A stretch of 64,000 nucleotides of DNA from Caprella mutica (taxonomy: Eukaryota > Arthropoda > Malacostraca > Amphipoda > Caprellidae), in the NCBI GenBank assembly GCA_947561585.1, contig CANNZV010001819.1, forward strand, positions 1 to 64,000, written 5' to 3'. Positions 31,401 through 43,491 of this stretch are shown here, piece after piece. The translations under genes and the position numbers were made by a program. How positions within the stretch are numbered: position 1 is the stretch's first letter; each line of letters opens with the position of its first letter. The notes beneath the pieces are model-generated. The model did no database searches and was not told the origin of the DNA. It saw only the letters and a list, made by a program, of their open reading frames with translations.

Positions 31401-34400
31401 AGTTAATTAACCTTAACGTCTTCCTCGGAATCAAAGGTCATATTACTGACATCTTAAGGAAATTAAGTACAAAGAACTCGAAGAAGCAGTCAGAAAGGAA
31501 AGTGATCCCATGAACAACAAAGTAATCTATTAATAGTCGGTGACCAGCACATGGATGCAGATAAGCTACTCCGTGAATGCAGTCTACTCATCAGAGAATG
31601 TGACGAAAAGGGACACAAAAACCATGTGACTGTAGTCACGGATGAAAGAGGAAAATGAAGAGGTGATAATAAATAATAGCACAAAAAACTTAACACCTCT
31701 TTGTTGAAGAGCATAACCCTAGCGCTATCCTCTAAAGTCTAAACCTTCAACAAGCCCTGGAAATCAGAAATATGGTAAAAATTAAAAATAAATAAAATAA
31801 CACAAATTACTGTGTTATCGTGGTTCAAGAGACAGCCACGGTGACCACCACACTTCTCTTCTATTCACCACAGACAGCTTCGAGTTTTTTTTTTTGTAGT
31901 AAACTAGCAACTAATAAATATAGTACTTACAATAGTCAGCTACCACGGCAGCAGATTTGTGTCTTCGAGGTTTCAAATAAACAACCACACCAGGATTGCG
32001 ACGAGCGAAGTGGATAAGATCTGCCTCTATGAAGTCCCTGGAAATTCATGAAATGTGATTAACAACTTAGTGATCAACTAATACCAACCAGGATGAAACA
32101 TCTAGAGTCAAATAATTTTTGAGACATTGAATTAACGGTCATCTTTTTATTATTCTCCATCATTTCAAACTTTGATAGCACTAGGAACGATTAGGAGGCT
32201 AGTTTATCAATTGAGTAACTAAATGATCACTTTAAAAGATTGAAAGAAATTGACCAATAAGGTGTTGCAAACTCTCTACACTACTAGACTATCCTCTAAA
32301 AATAGTAAAATAACAATACTAACTTTCATGTGCCGTCATTATTGCAAGTCCAACGCGATATAATAATGAAAAACAACGAAAACCACAATAATTTCTAATC
32401 GTCACAGAACATTGTAAATTATATATTTGATATTTATGTAAGAAAAAAAACTTCTACTATCCATTGATAAATATTTTCACTACGTTTATTGACGCCTACT
32501 TTATAATAATGAAGAATCTACCCTACCAAATGAATTCGAATGAAAAAACTAATTCACCTAATCAGTGATTCTTTAACTATGCACCCAGAGGTTTTGCAGG
32601 TGCGCAAATTCCTGAAACATCTGTAAGATACGAGAAACAAATAAAATCATAGTTTCGTTCTACCAAAACATTGACAGTTATACTATCCTTATCTTAACAC
32701 CAGCCATTGTTTTGTAAGTATTCTATACATGGGATGAATAAGTTTATGAAATTATAGAACTAAGGCTGGGAAGGTTTTATTCTTGTTTCAGTTAAAAAAC
32801 GTTATATTTTCTATATAATTGAATTTTAATTCATAAGTTTTATTTATACCTGAGACCGAATTTTCCAAGACCGAAATTTCCTAGAACCGTAACTAAATAG
32901 GTATCATCTATACCTTCAGCTCTAAATACATAGTTATTGTATTTAGTTAAATTATTTCATTCTTTTATTTATGATAGCTAGATACTAACTAATGCATCGG
33001 TTTTAATTGCTTATCTAGCTACTTAGATGACCAAAACTATCTAGCTACTTAGATGACCAAAACTATCTAGCTATATTAGATAGGCAGAACTATCTAGCTA
33101 TATTAGATAGGCAGAACTATCTAGCTATATTAGATAGGCAGAACTATCTAGGTATATTAGATAGGCAGAACTATCTAGCTATATTAGATAGGCAGAACTA
33201 TCTAGCTATATTAGATAGGCAGAACTATCTAGCTATATTAGATAGGCAGAACTATCTAGCTATATTAGATAGGCAGAACTATCTAGCTATATTAGATAGG
33301 CAGAACTATCTAGCTATATTAGATAGGCAGAACTATCTAGCTATATTAGATAGGCAGAACTATCGAACTATATTAGATAGGCAGAACTATCGAACTATAT
33401 TAGATAGGCAGAACTATCGAACTATAGTAGATAGGCAGAACTATCGAACTATATTAGATAGGCAGAACTATCGAACTATATTAGATAGGCAGAACTATCG
33501 AACTATATTAGATAGGAAGAACTATCGAACTATATTAGATAGGCAGAACTATCGAACTATATTAGATAGGCAGAACTATCGAACTATATTAGATAGGCAG
33601 AACTATCGAACTATATTAGATAGGCAGAACTATCGAACTATATTAGATAGGCAGAACTATCGAACTATATTAGATAGGCAGAACTATCGAACTATATTAG
33701 ATAGGCAGAACTACCGAACTAGCTATATTATATAGGCAGAACTACCGAACTATATTAGATAGGCAGAACTATCTAACTATATTAGATAGGCAGAACTATC
33801 GAACTATATTAGATAATCAGAACTATCTAGCTATATTAGATAGGCAGAACTATCTAACTATATTAGATAATCAGAACTATCTAGCTATATTAGATAGGCA
33901 GAACTATCTAACTATATTAGATAGGCAGAACTATCTAGCTATATTAGATAGGCAGAACTATCTAGCTATATTAGATAGGCAGAACTACCGAACTATATTA
34001 GATAGGCAGAACTACCGAACTATATTAGATAGGCAGAACTATCTAACTATATTAGATAGGCAGAACTATCTAACTATATTAGATAGGCAGAACTACCGAA
34101 CTATATTAGATAGGCAGAACTATCTAACTATATTAGATAGGCAGAACTATCTAACTATATTAGATAGGCAGAACTATCTAACTATATTAGATAGGCAGAA
34201 CTATCTAACTATATTAGATAATCAGAACTATCTAGCTATATTAGATAGTCAGAACTATCTAGCTATATTAGATAGACAGAACTATCTAGCTATATTAGAT
34301 AGACAGAACTATCTAGCTATATTAGATAGGCAGAACTATCTAGCTATATTAGATAGGCAGAACTATCTAACTATATTAGATAGACAGAACTATCTAGCTA

Positions 34401-37042
34401 TATTAGATAGGCAGAACTATCTAGCTATATTAGATAGGCAGAACTATCTAGCTATATTAGATAGGCAGAACTATCTAGCTATATTAGATAGGCAGAACTA
34501 TCGAACTATATTAGATAGGCAGAACTATCGAACTATATTAGATAGGCAGAACTATCTAGCTATATTAGATAGGCAGAACTATCTAGCTATATTAGATAGG
34601 CAGAACTATCGAACTATATTAGATAGGCAGAACTATCAACTATATTAGATAGGCAGAACTATCAACTATATTAGATAGGCAGAACTATCAACTATATTAG
34701 ATAGGCAGAACTATCTAGCTATATTAGATAGGCAGAACTATCTAACTATATTAGATAGGCAGAACTATCTAACTATATTAGATAGGCAGAACTATCTAAC
34801 TATATTAGATAGGCAGAACTATCTAGCTATATTAGATAGGCAGAACTATCGAACTATATTAGATAGGCAGAACTATCGAACTATATTAGATAGGCAGAAC
34901 TATCAACTATATTAGATAGGCAGAACTATCAACTATATTAGATAGGCAGAACTATCTAGCTATATTAGATAGGCAGAACTATCTAACTATATTAGATAGG
35001 CAGAACTATCTAGCTATATTAGATAGGCAGAACTATCTAGCTATATTAGATAGGCAGAACTATCTAGCTATATTAGATAGGCAGAACTATCTAGCTATAT
35101 TAGATAGGCAGAACTATCTAGCTATATTAGATAGGCAGAACTATCTAACTATATTAGATAGGCAGAACTATCTAACTATATTAGATAGGCAGAACTATCT
35201 AACTATATTAGATAGGCAGAACTATCTAACTATATTAGATAGGCAGAACTATCTAACTATATTAGATAGGCAGAACTATCTAACTATATTAGATAGGCAG
35301 AACTATCTAGCTTTATTAGATAGGCAGAACTATCTAACTATATTAGATAGGCAGAACTATCTAGCTATATTAGATAGGCAGAACTATCTAACTATATTAG
35401 ATAGGCAGAACTATCTAACTATATTAGATAGGCAGAACTATTTAACTATATTAGATAGGCAGAACCATCTAACTATATTAGATAGGCAGAACTATCTAAC
35501 TATATTAGATAGGCAGAACTATCTAGCTATATTAGATAGGCAGAACTATCTAGCTATATTAGATAGGCAGAACTATCTAACTATATTAGATAGGCAGAAC
35601 CATCTAACTATATTAGATAGGCAGAACTATCTAGCTATATTAGATAGGCAGAACTATCGAACTATATTAGATAGGCAGAACTATCGAACTATATTAGATA
35701 GGCAGAACTATCTAACTATATTAGATAGGCAGAACTATCTAACTATATTAGATAGGCAGGTTATTTAAGTATTTCCCTTAATCCTTAGCTACCAAGTTTA
35801 TCAATGAAATCAAAGAATCACTACAGTAGAACTCCTTCTCTATAAAGAACTGAAAATGGGTCACTATGTAGAGTTTACTTCATATTAAGAGTCAAAAGAT
35901 GCATAGAGAACTGGCCATTTATGGCAGACTACACAAAATATTTTCTTAAAAAAAAAACATAATACAGGGTAGGTACTTATTACTCGGCTGTAGGAAAAAC
36001 TAGTAGAATGGTTAAAAAGTCAAAATGAGAATTTCCATTTGATATTAAGACTAACTTTTGAACTAATTGCTTCTAATAACCTCATCTGAATAATAAATAA
36101 TATTGACGTTGTTGTTGTTACCGTGAAATAATCACAAGAAATTGTCTCTTTTTTTATATCTAGGAATTGTAATAACATCGAGTTCCACAATACGATAATA
36201 CCTTCGGAAACAGGATAGCACAACCCATGCGTGACTTATTATATATTGTTATAAAGAATACCTTACTATACAAAAATTAAGAAAAAAATATAGGTTATTC
36301 ATAATCATATAGCTACCTGAGTACGTCTAGATACAAGTTTACAAAATGACTGTACAGGAATTGACTCTGGTTCAACAGTTAGTATTCAATAACTAATTTT
36401 TTTTAATATTCAGAATGAATAATGTGAACAACAAACAAGTCAAAAAATTTCCTCTACGTTCTATCAACACTAAGGCCTACCTCACACTTGCGTTTCTCAA
36501 CGCCGCGTTAGAAAAAAGGCTCATGGCAAAAAGTTTAGCTGCAATTAATTTTAACGGAGTCCTTCACACTAGCGTTAGAAAAAAATCACCGTAATTGTGA
36601 ATCTTATTGTATAGAATAAAATGTTTGATATAAGGTTCAGTAAATTAGTAGCATTTCAAATCTAATTAAATAGGTGCCTAATATAGTTTTTAAGAACAAC
36701 CATAAACTTTGCGCAGAATCAATATAATCAAAGAAATAATGAAACAAACATCCAAATGCCATCACGAAACTAAACATTCAAACTCTGCGAGATGCCAAAT
36801 TCACGGCACAGACTGGGAAGGACCAACTTACCTTCCCTTTCAATCTTTTAACTTTGGTCACTACTACCTTTAGCTACTCTACATCCTACGAAATCTCACC
36901 TCATTCCCTTTGAAGGTCCGCTTGTCTTGCAGAATTTGAATGTAATTCTCTGCAGTTGCTGCACGAACCTGCCCACCCCATTGTTGTTAGGAGTACCTAC
37001 GAAAGCGTGACCTACGAACTGACCCCACCAACGAGTAGTCAT
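28408..37042 (-). CDS. MRPL43: Mitochondrial ribosomal protein mL43
   Basis: mL43 is a component of the mitochondrial large ribosomal subunit with the thioredoxin-like L51/S25/CI-B8 fold. Minus-strand exons: 37042-36900, 32037-31931, 31368-31166 and 28542-28408, total 588 nt and 195 aa. All junctions are GT-AG and phase-consistent. Diagnostic stretches are [12 protein letters not shown] (about residues 22-33), [20 protein letters not shown] in exon 2 and [17 protein letters not shown] in exon 3. Exon 4 (28542-28408) supplies a Gln/Glu-rich tail with [10 protein letters not shown]. Reading past the exon 3 donor instead meets a stop at 31139 and gives a 159-aa form. I prefer splicing because AAT|GTGAGT is a perfect donor and the phase matches. 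Introns are large and repeat-laden: 4.9, 0.56 and 2.6 kb. Confidence 0.92.
29145..30704 (-). mobile_element. Tc1-like transposon with ~480-bp terminal inverted repeats
   Basis: Left arm about 29148-29630 and right arm about 30235-30701 are inverted copies, starting ACTGCGTCCATCGCTTTATT. A second CATCGCTTTATTGCAG sits about 190 bp inside each arm. TA lies at both outer edges. The transposase reads leftward from the right arm, so its N-terminal coding part is duplicated in the left arm. It lies in mL43 intron 3. Confidence 0.8.
29640..30480 (-). pseudogene. Degenerate Tc1-like transposase
   Basis: On the minus strand the right arm encodes a helix-turn-helix-like start ([17 protein letters not shown]). 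The middle encodes stretches typical of Tc1 catalytic cores: [12 protein letters not shown], then [10 protein letters not shown], then SLGIK and SPIEHF. The Asp expected in the HDxAxSHA motif is Tyr, and several stops and shifts interrupt the frame. It is inactive. Confidence 0.7.
30850..30995 (+). repeat. SINE-like dispersed repeat, fragment
   Basis: In mL43 intron 3. It keeps GAAGAAGCAGTCAGAAAGGA, AAAGTCACCTACCACCGT and CTCATGGATGCAGAAAAG, then ends abruptly. Confidence 0.75.
31412..31735 (+). repeat. SINE-like dispersed repeat, near full length
   Basis: In mL43 intron 2. It runs from TTAACGTCTTCCTCGGAATC to AGCATAACCCTAGCGCTATC-CTCTAAAG. It serves with 37315-37640 as the best reference copy. 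Confidence 0.8.
33012..35757. repeat. 27-bp satellite array, about 100 units, in mL43 intron 1
   Basis: The unit is AGATAGGCAGAACTATCTAG plus CTATATT. AGATAG and CTATCT form a 6-bp stem around GCAGAA. Unit variants CTAGC, CTAAC, CGAAC and a shorter CAAC occur in runs: CGAAC dominates 33361-33720, and the short CAAC form comes in clusters at about 34633-34690 and 34903-34935 within larger repeated blocks. The first two units (33012-33062) are a diverged CTTAGATGACCAAAA form, likely the array edge. The array is spliced out with intron 1. Confidence 0.97.
35758..36899. other. mL43 intron 1, 5' part, nothing recognised
   Basis: AT-rich. TTCACACTAGCGTTAGAAAA and CACACTTGCGTTTCTCAACG near 36480-36590 may be a short repeat pair. 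No extra exon or element ends were identified. Confidence 0.4.
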
Positions 37043-37314
37043 TGTGAGGGGGTAAGGGACTAACTAATGAAGGCAAGAGACTAATTGGCAATGCCTTCAA
37101 AACTGTTACGAATCGGTAGATATTATGCGCTCCTTATTTTACTTGTGTTGAGATTGAAAAAGAATACCTACCTAAATATTTTCTAAGGAAATCAGCATAT
37201 TCTAAAATTTCAATATATATGTACATACACAATTACACATGTGTGTTTGTACATATAAATACAAATAAATATATATCGATTAATAAAATATTTTATTTTA
37301 TTAGTTTTTTTTTA

Positions 37315-37640
37315 GTATGTAGGGGTTTAACGTCTGCTTTGGAACCAAAGGCAATACGGTGACGTAATAAGGAAATGAAATACAAGGGACTGGAAGAAGC
37401 AGTCAGAAAGGAAAGTGGCTCCATGAACAAAGTCCCCTACCACCGTCGGTGACGAGGTCACTGACAATGTTCATGGTTGTAGAAAAGATACTCCGTGAAT
37501 GAATTCACTTGCCAATGAATGTGACGAAAAGGGAAGCAAGCACCTGTGGCTGCACTCACGTATGGAAGAGGAAAATGAAAACTAAGAAACTACCCAACAC
37601 GAAAATTAAGACCTCGTAGCTAAAGAGCACAGCCCTATAA
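37315..37640 (+). repeat. SINE-like dispersed repeat, near full length
   Basis: It runs from TGTAGGGGTTTAACGTCTGC through ACAAGGGACTGGAAGAAGCA, TGTGACGAAAAGGGAAGCAA and CACTCACGTATGGAAGAGGA to ACCTCGTAGCTAAAGAGCAC. It lies upstream of mL43. No poly(A) tail or clear A/B box was found, so SINE is a working label. Confidence 0.8.
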
Positions 37641-38855
37641 AAATGGTGACTTTTTGTCCAAATGATTTTCAAAAAGTCATCAGATATATAACTGGCATGG
37701 ATTAGTTGTTTCAATAATAATACTAGTGTATAATTATTAAAGGGGAGGTAAAAGGTAGTGAATAAGTCACCCACGCAATAGTGATTAGAAAGGCTGAGTC
37801 CACTTATTTGTAACATTAATGAATCTGATCATCATAATTGAATGATAATTACGGTGATAAATAATTCGCATCACCTATAGAATTCGTACCCAAGGTCACT
37901 CGTATACAATCCTCATCCCAAAATTTCCCTTCTGTACAATCCGAACCTCAAGATTTCATTCCTGTACAATCCACACCACAAACTTGACTTTGGTGGTGAT
38001 TCTACAGGTGATCCAATAATTTTGTATATCTTGTATGAGATTCTTAGAGAAACTATAGTTAGAATCTCTATTTTCATCACTAGGTTACACTTATCCCGGG
38101 GACCGTGACTTCCCCAACATACTGAAAACAAATAAGCAAGAGAAAATGTCATTTTATTTGCTAGAGAAAAAATGTAGACGTATTTTATATATTTAATGCG
38201 TCTTCACCATAATTAACAATAAGCATGTTCAGAAGAAGTTATTTGAAAAAGCAATTAGTTTATTTAAATTCATTGACCTGCTTATTTTACTCTTCAGTTT
38301 GCACCCTGAGGATAATCTTTGAAATTTAAAATAACTTATTAAAGGGCCATAACGCCAATGTCAATACAAAACAAAATTTTTAAAAGGAAATTCTAAAATG
38401 AAGTCACTTTATTAAGTTAGTAAGCATCTTATCGTTGCCTGGAGTATTCGTGCGCTACATGAATAAAGTAAAGAATACATTTAATTCAATTCAAACACAT
38501 CAACTTTGTAGTTATTAACCTTAGTCTGGTACAGGCAGTTAATATGGAGAAATGGGATCATTAATCACAGTAGAATTAAAAGCTTCAGAATATATTCCCT
38601 CTAAACATAGTTTCTAATCATTAAAAAGATAATTGTAAATTGGTATGCATGAATGGTAAAATAACTTACAAAATGGTAAGTTTTAACTAAATGCATGGAA
38701 ATTATTATACAATATCAATAGATCATAAAATTAAAAATTGTATAAAGATGAGAATCAATGGATACCATTCATTAAATTTAACTAATGGGATATAAATAGC
38801 AAATATAACAATAATTATATATAAGGAGGTTCAAAGTTAGTTTTGATCAGAAATG

Positions 38856-39985
38856 GTCCTATCACTGACACTAAAAAGGAAAATGTATAATTTAGTGATG
38901 GGACGATACCAAAATTTTTAATGATTGTGATAAGATTCCGATTCTATCCAAATTAACGATTCCCGATACGATTCTCGATGCGATTCCCAATACCTGATTA
39001 ATTGTTTATTGGGATGGATATTTAGCTACCTAATGATACCATACCAAGTACCATAATAAATCTTCTATTTATTTATAATTTCATAAGTTAATTTGTACTT
39101 TGTAGTGTTTATATGTAGCCTGAAACTTATATGATAAAGCCAGACATGTTTTATTGAAACTCTTTTAACACCTCAGTTTTCATTTTATTGACTAATCATT
39201 AATGTAAATACTAAAAGTAAATTTCATAAATCATTGATTCATAGCTAATAATTTGATTCCACTCTAAACATTTAATTCATTCCTTTGAAAAAAATCCTTA
39301 ATGATATTGTAAGATTAGCAACTCTGGACAGTCAAGTAGCTAATTGTTAGATTAGCAGAGTTACCCGATTTTCTCCTCACTGAAAATCTACTACTGCTCC
39401 CTATGGAAATTTTGCAACATCTTGAAGCATAAACTAAGTTGATTGTAAAACTATTGGAAGTCTGGAATATATTTAATTTAATTATGGTACAAGATCTTTA
39501 ACTAGATACTAACTTATTGGGCAGTATTGTGTTGGATCATATCTAGAAATACATGGTAGCTACTCTTTTAAGTTATACTTATTACCGCATTACATATAAT
39601 ACACAAATAATCGTTTTAGGTATTGGAATCGCCCTAAAATTTTGGAATAATGATTCCGATTCCCGATAACTTGGAAAACCCCAATTCTCCAATTATTCCG
39701 ATACGCTTCCAATTAATTGTCCCATCACTAATGTATATACAAGGGACCTCGTAAGAGCAGTCAGAAAGGAAATATCTTGCGTGAATTCAGTCACTTACCA
39801 TGAAATATGTCAAAAAATATCAAGGGACAAAAGCACTGATGACTGGTTAAACGTAAGCAAGAGGAAAATGAAGAGAAGATGAATCCTACATAAGACAGAA
39901 ATTTGATATCTCATAGAATCATAGAAGAAAGACATACCCTAGCACTATCCTCTAAAACTGCAAGTAGCGTTATAGAAATGATGAG
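38856..39985 (+). repeat. SINE-like repeat split by a hAT-type element
   Basis: The SINE-like start (ATCACTGACACTAAAAAGG, 38863) stops at 38892 and resumes at 39731 (ATACAAGGGACCTCGTAAGA). It continues to GCACTATCCTCTAAAACTGC at about 39960. The interruption is the element at 38893-39730. Confidence 0.8.
38893..39730. mobile_element. hAT-type non-autonomous element (838 bp)
   Basis: Ends TAGTGATGGGACGATACC and AATTGTCCCATCACTA form the inverted repeat common in hAT transposons. Sub-terminal GATTCCGAT and CGATTCCC words recur at both ends. Flanks share ATGTATA, consistent with an imperfect 8-bp target duplication. There is no transposase frame. Confidence 0.75.
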
Positions 39986-40385
39986 CATGGTAAAATATAA
40001 TGAATACATCCCATATTCTAACAGATTAGCAATGTACGTTAATCTTCTCTCCTATCTACCAAACACAGCTTCTGGTTAATTTCCTGTAAAGATTCATTTG
40101 ATTAAAATATTGAATGCATTCCTATCTACGCCATTTGTTTGTCCATATTCAATATTTAAATCATTGACAATTATTATATATTTAAAATAAAGATGCTTCA
40201 CAAAAATTTACTTCATTTTTTGAACCAGTGACATGATTGACTACAATATAAGTTACTTAAATTATTAGCTGCATCACATATTCAAAAGTCGATTTTTCCC
40301 ATCGGTAGGAACAACTAACATAAATAGCAACTAAAGAAAGAAGATAAAAAATAGAGCTAATGAAGAGTAGAACTGAAGTCTAACT

Positions 40386-42399
40386 TCATTTTGATGGCTG
40401 ATGATAGGGATTGTGTAAAGTGTTGATTTGATACTGGTTGTTGAGAGAGTTTAAATTGAACTGTTGATGATTTGTTAGTGCTAGTTGCTGGTGAGAGGCA
40501 AACTGAATAGGTTGATGTTGTGCCTGTATATTGTGATGGTGATTAGCTAACTGCAGAGGATGTTGACGAGAGGAAGGGTGCGATGAGAGTTCCAGAGGGT
40601 GTCGAGATGATATTGTGATGGGGTGCTGACTATTCAAAGGCTGATGCGCTGTCAGTGTCATTGGCTGCAAAGTCCTAGTGGAGAGTAGTAGAGATTGCTG
40701 TTGCTGACCTTGTGCTAAGCAATGTTGTGAATTATCAGGTAAATGATAGTGCTGGTGCTGTTGTGCTATCAAATTATGGTGCCCGTGAGAAGTTAGTGGA
40801 CTGGAAGTGTTCATAATACTTTGAGAAGGCAAAGTGAACTGGGTTTGTCCAGAGATATTTATAGAATTATTTGGAAGTGAACCATTTACAATTTGAGTTT
40901 GATTCATATAACTAATAGAATCTGTATTGTTTTGCTTGGTAACACCCTCAGTTGAGTTTGCTGGTGGTGCTGATGCAGGCACAGTCTTCTTCTTTATACT
41001 TTTATTTGATTTCGTTCTAACAATGGATAGTTTTGCCAGTCCATGCCTTTTTCTGAAACGAAACAACCATCCTGAGCTTGCTTTAAAAGATGTATTCTTT
41101 AGATCTCCAGCTATTTTCTCTGCTGCATGTTGGATATCAACTCCCCTGACAGGAACACCAGCAGCCTTCTGCTCTAGATACCAACTATAAGCAGATTTAT
41201 CTATTTCTGGATAGCCCATTTTCTTCATTGATCGCCTGTCTGAGCTTTCCTCTATTCCAGCATTATCATTGTTCTTCGTGAATTCTTTTATTTTGCCAGC
41301 ATCTCTTTTTATATCGTAGAAAGTTGACCGTTTCAGTTTGAATGCAGTCATTATTTTCTTAGGACTAATATTTTCTTCTATCATTTCCACTACTTTCATC
41401 TTTTGGCCAACAGTAAGAGCTCTTGATCTTGGATATTTACCATGCTTTGGATTATTTGATTTTGAAGCATTCTTAGCTACTTTACTAATAGAATCTACTT
41501 TATCATTTTCTATGGCAGCAGCTTCCTCCGCAGCTTTTTGTGCTGCTGCTATTTTTTTCTTACCTGGAACAAAATAAAACAATTAAAATAGTCAACACAC
41601 CAGACCTATAGATTTGCTTTAATTCTTGGTTATCAGAAAATTAGTGTAAGAATTTCTAGATGTTCCCAAACGTGATTTTCAAATTTATAGATAAATTCAG
41701 TAAATAGCTACATATAGTTTACTCACTTTTGTTTGATCTTGTGATCAATGAATGTCTTTTACGAAATTGAAAGAGCCATCCGGCACTAGCTTTGAAGTTT
41801 TCTTCCTTGAAGTGTAAAGCAAACATCTTAGCAGTCTCCCTAATGTCAATTCCTCTGATTGTAACTCCAGCTGACTTTTGCTGAAGAAACCAGTCATAGA
41901 CTGCAGTTTCAATTTCAGGAAATTGCATTTTTCTCATAGTCTTCCTTTCCCACCGTTGATCTTGCATACTCTGGTAATCTTTAGCATATTCACGTATTTT
42001 ATCTGCACTTTTCTTGATGTCATAAAAGGTAGAGCTTTTCAACCTATAAATTGAACGTATCAATTTTGAACTAATTTTCTGATCAATCATTTCGATAATC
42101 TCCATCTTCTTTCCCATATTGAGAGTTTTCATCCTAGTAGCCTTCAACTTCTTAGCAGATTTCTTCTTTTTCTCCAAACCAGGATCTAACAACTCCTCCA
42201 AATTTTCAGCCAATAATTTTCTTCTTGCTCTTACTGCTCTAGTAGACTTACTGAGTTCTGAATTGAATTCTTCATTTTCAATATTGACAGGTACAGACTC
42301 TAGTTTTTCTTCATAACTTACAAGAGTACAACTCTGAGCTGCTTCTTTTTCTTCACAATTTGAATGATTTTCCACTGGAAGATGATTAGAGATTTCCAT
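40386..42399 (-). CDS. Protein with two tandem psq/CENP-B-type DNA-binding modules
   Basis: Two exons, 42399-41727 and 41563-40386, join in phase 1 (donor A|GTGAGT, acceptor TTCCAG|GT) to give 616 aa. Each exon carries one module: a pipsqueak-type helix-turn-helix (about 90-138 and 271-319, both with STFYDIK) followed by a CENP-B-type helix-turn-helix (about 155-218 and 339-400, both with RGxDI and a FKAS-x-GWLF-x-FRKRH motif). The copies look about half identical by eye. The tail (about 418-616) is rich in Gln, His, Asn, Ser and Leu. Such modules come from pogo/Tigger transposases, but no DDE catalytic domain follows. It is probably a domesticated DNA-binding or regulatory protein. An upstream non-coding or short coding exon cannot be excluded: the frame stays open before the ATG to a possible acceptor near 42450. 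Confidence 0.85.
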
Positions 42400-42898
42400 T
42401 CTATCTGATTCTTTTGTATTAAATTTTATAATACTAAGACACTTGATTCCTTGAAAATATATTTTTCAGTTAGCTACATGATGTTCAGTTAAATACATAT
42501 TATTTATTTCGTCATTTAATATTGAAGCTTAATAGCTTAATAAAAAATTATATAAAAACTTTCAAATCAAACCTGTAATTAAGAAAAGTTTCATCATTTT
42601 TTAATCAGACAATTTGATAGACCAAATACTTTATTTAATTGTAGAATCATTCAAAAAGTACAATCTACTTAAACCTGCCAATATCAATTACATACAGTAC
42701 TGGAAAAATTACTATGAATTTTTCAAAATTGGAATTTTTTTTACAAAAAGGTTAATTAAATCTATTTAGTTGATTGCAATTGGATTTATTATAATACAGT
42801 GATATAGTCATACAAACACTTACTATGACAACATTAAGCATCCGTAAGAGCTTCAACATCATTTCAACATTCCCCTCACTTTCTCCAATTCCCCATCA
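42400..42898. other. Upstream of the double-module gene, nothing recognised
   Basis: AT-rich and expected to hold the promoter or 5' UTR. No diagnostic element was seen. Confidence 0.4.
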
Positions 42899-43491
42899 TT
42901 CTCTCTACAGTCACCATAGTCTCTCTCTACAGTCACCATAGTCTCTCTCTACAGTCACCATAGTCTCTCTCTCTCTACAGTCACCATAGTCTCTCTCTAC
43001 AGTCACCATAGTCTCTCTCTCTCTACAGTCACCATAGTCTCTCTCTCTACAGTCACCATAGTCTCTCTACAGTCACCATAGTCTCTCTACAGTCACCATA
43101 GTCTCTCTACAGTCACCATAGTCTCTCTACAGTCACCATAGTCTCTCTACAGTCACCATAGTCTCTCTACAGTCACCATAGTCTCTCTACAGTCACCATA
43201 GTCTCTCTACAGTCACCATAGTCTCTCTACAGTCACCATAGTCTCTCTACAGTCACCATAGTCTCTCTACAGTCACCATAGTCTCTCTATAGTCACCATA
43301 GTCTCTCTACAGTCACCATAGTCTCTCTATAGTCACCATAGTCTCTCTACAGTCACCATAGTCTCTCTACAGTCACCATAGTCTCTCTACAGTCACCATA
43401 GTCTCTACAGTCACCATAGTCTCTCTACAGTCACCATAGTCTCTCTACAGTCACCATAGTCTCTCTACAGTCACCATAGTCTCTCTACAGT
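42899..43491. repeat. 20-bp tandem repeat array, about 30 units
   Basis: The unit is TCTCTCTACAGTCACCATAG. Early units vary in the number of TC dinucleotides (slippage) and later units are almost uniform. Two units carry TAT for TAC. On one strand it is pyrimidine-rich with a regularly spaced CTACAG. It is a minisatellite, with no spacers of the kind a CRISPR array would have. Confidence 0.95.

Noticed and set aside
40386..42399. Reading the two psq/CENP-B frames as two neighbouring genes
   Set aside because: The first frame ends one codon after a perfect GTGAGT donor and the second follows a good acceptor in matching phase. Spliced, they make one continuous basic linker, so a single gene is simpler.
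42899..43491. Regular short repeats that could be mistaken for a CRISPR array
   Set aside because: Units are directly tandem with no unique spacers, units differ by TC slippage, and the context is eukaryotic.
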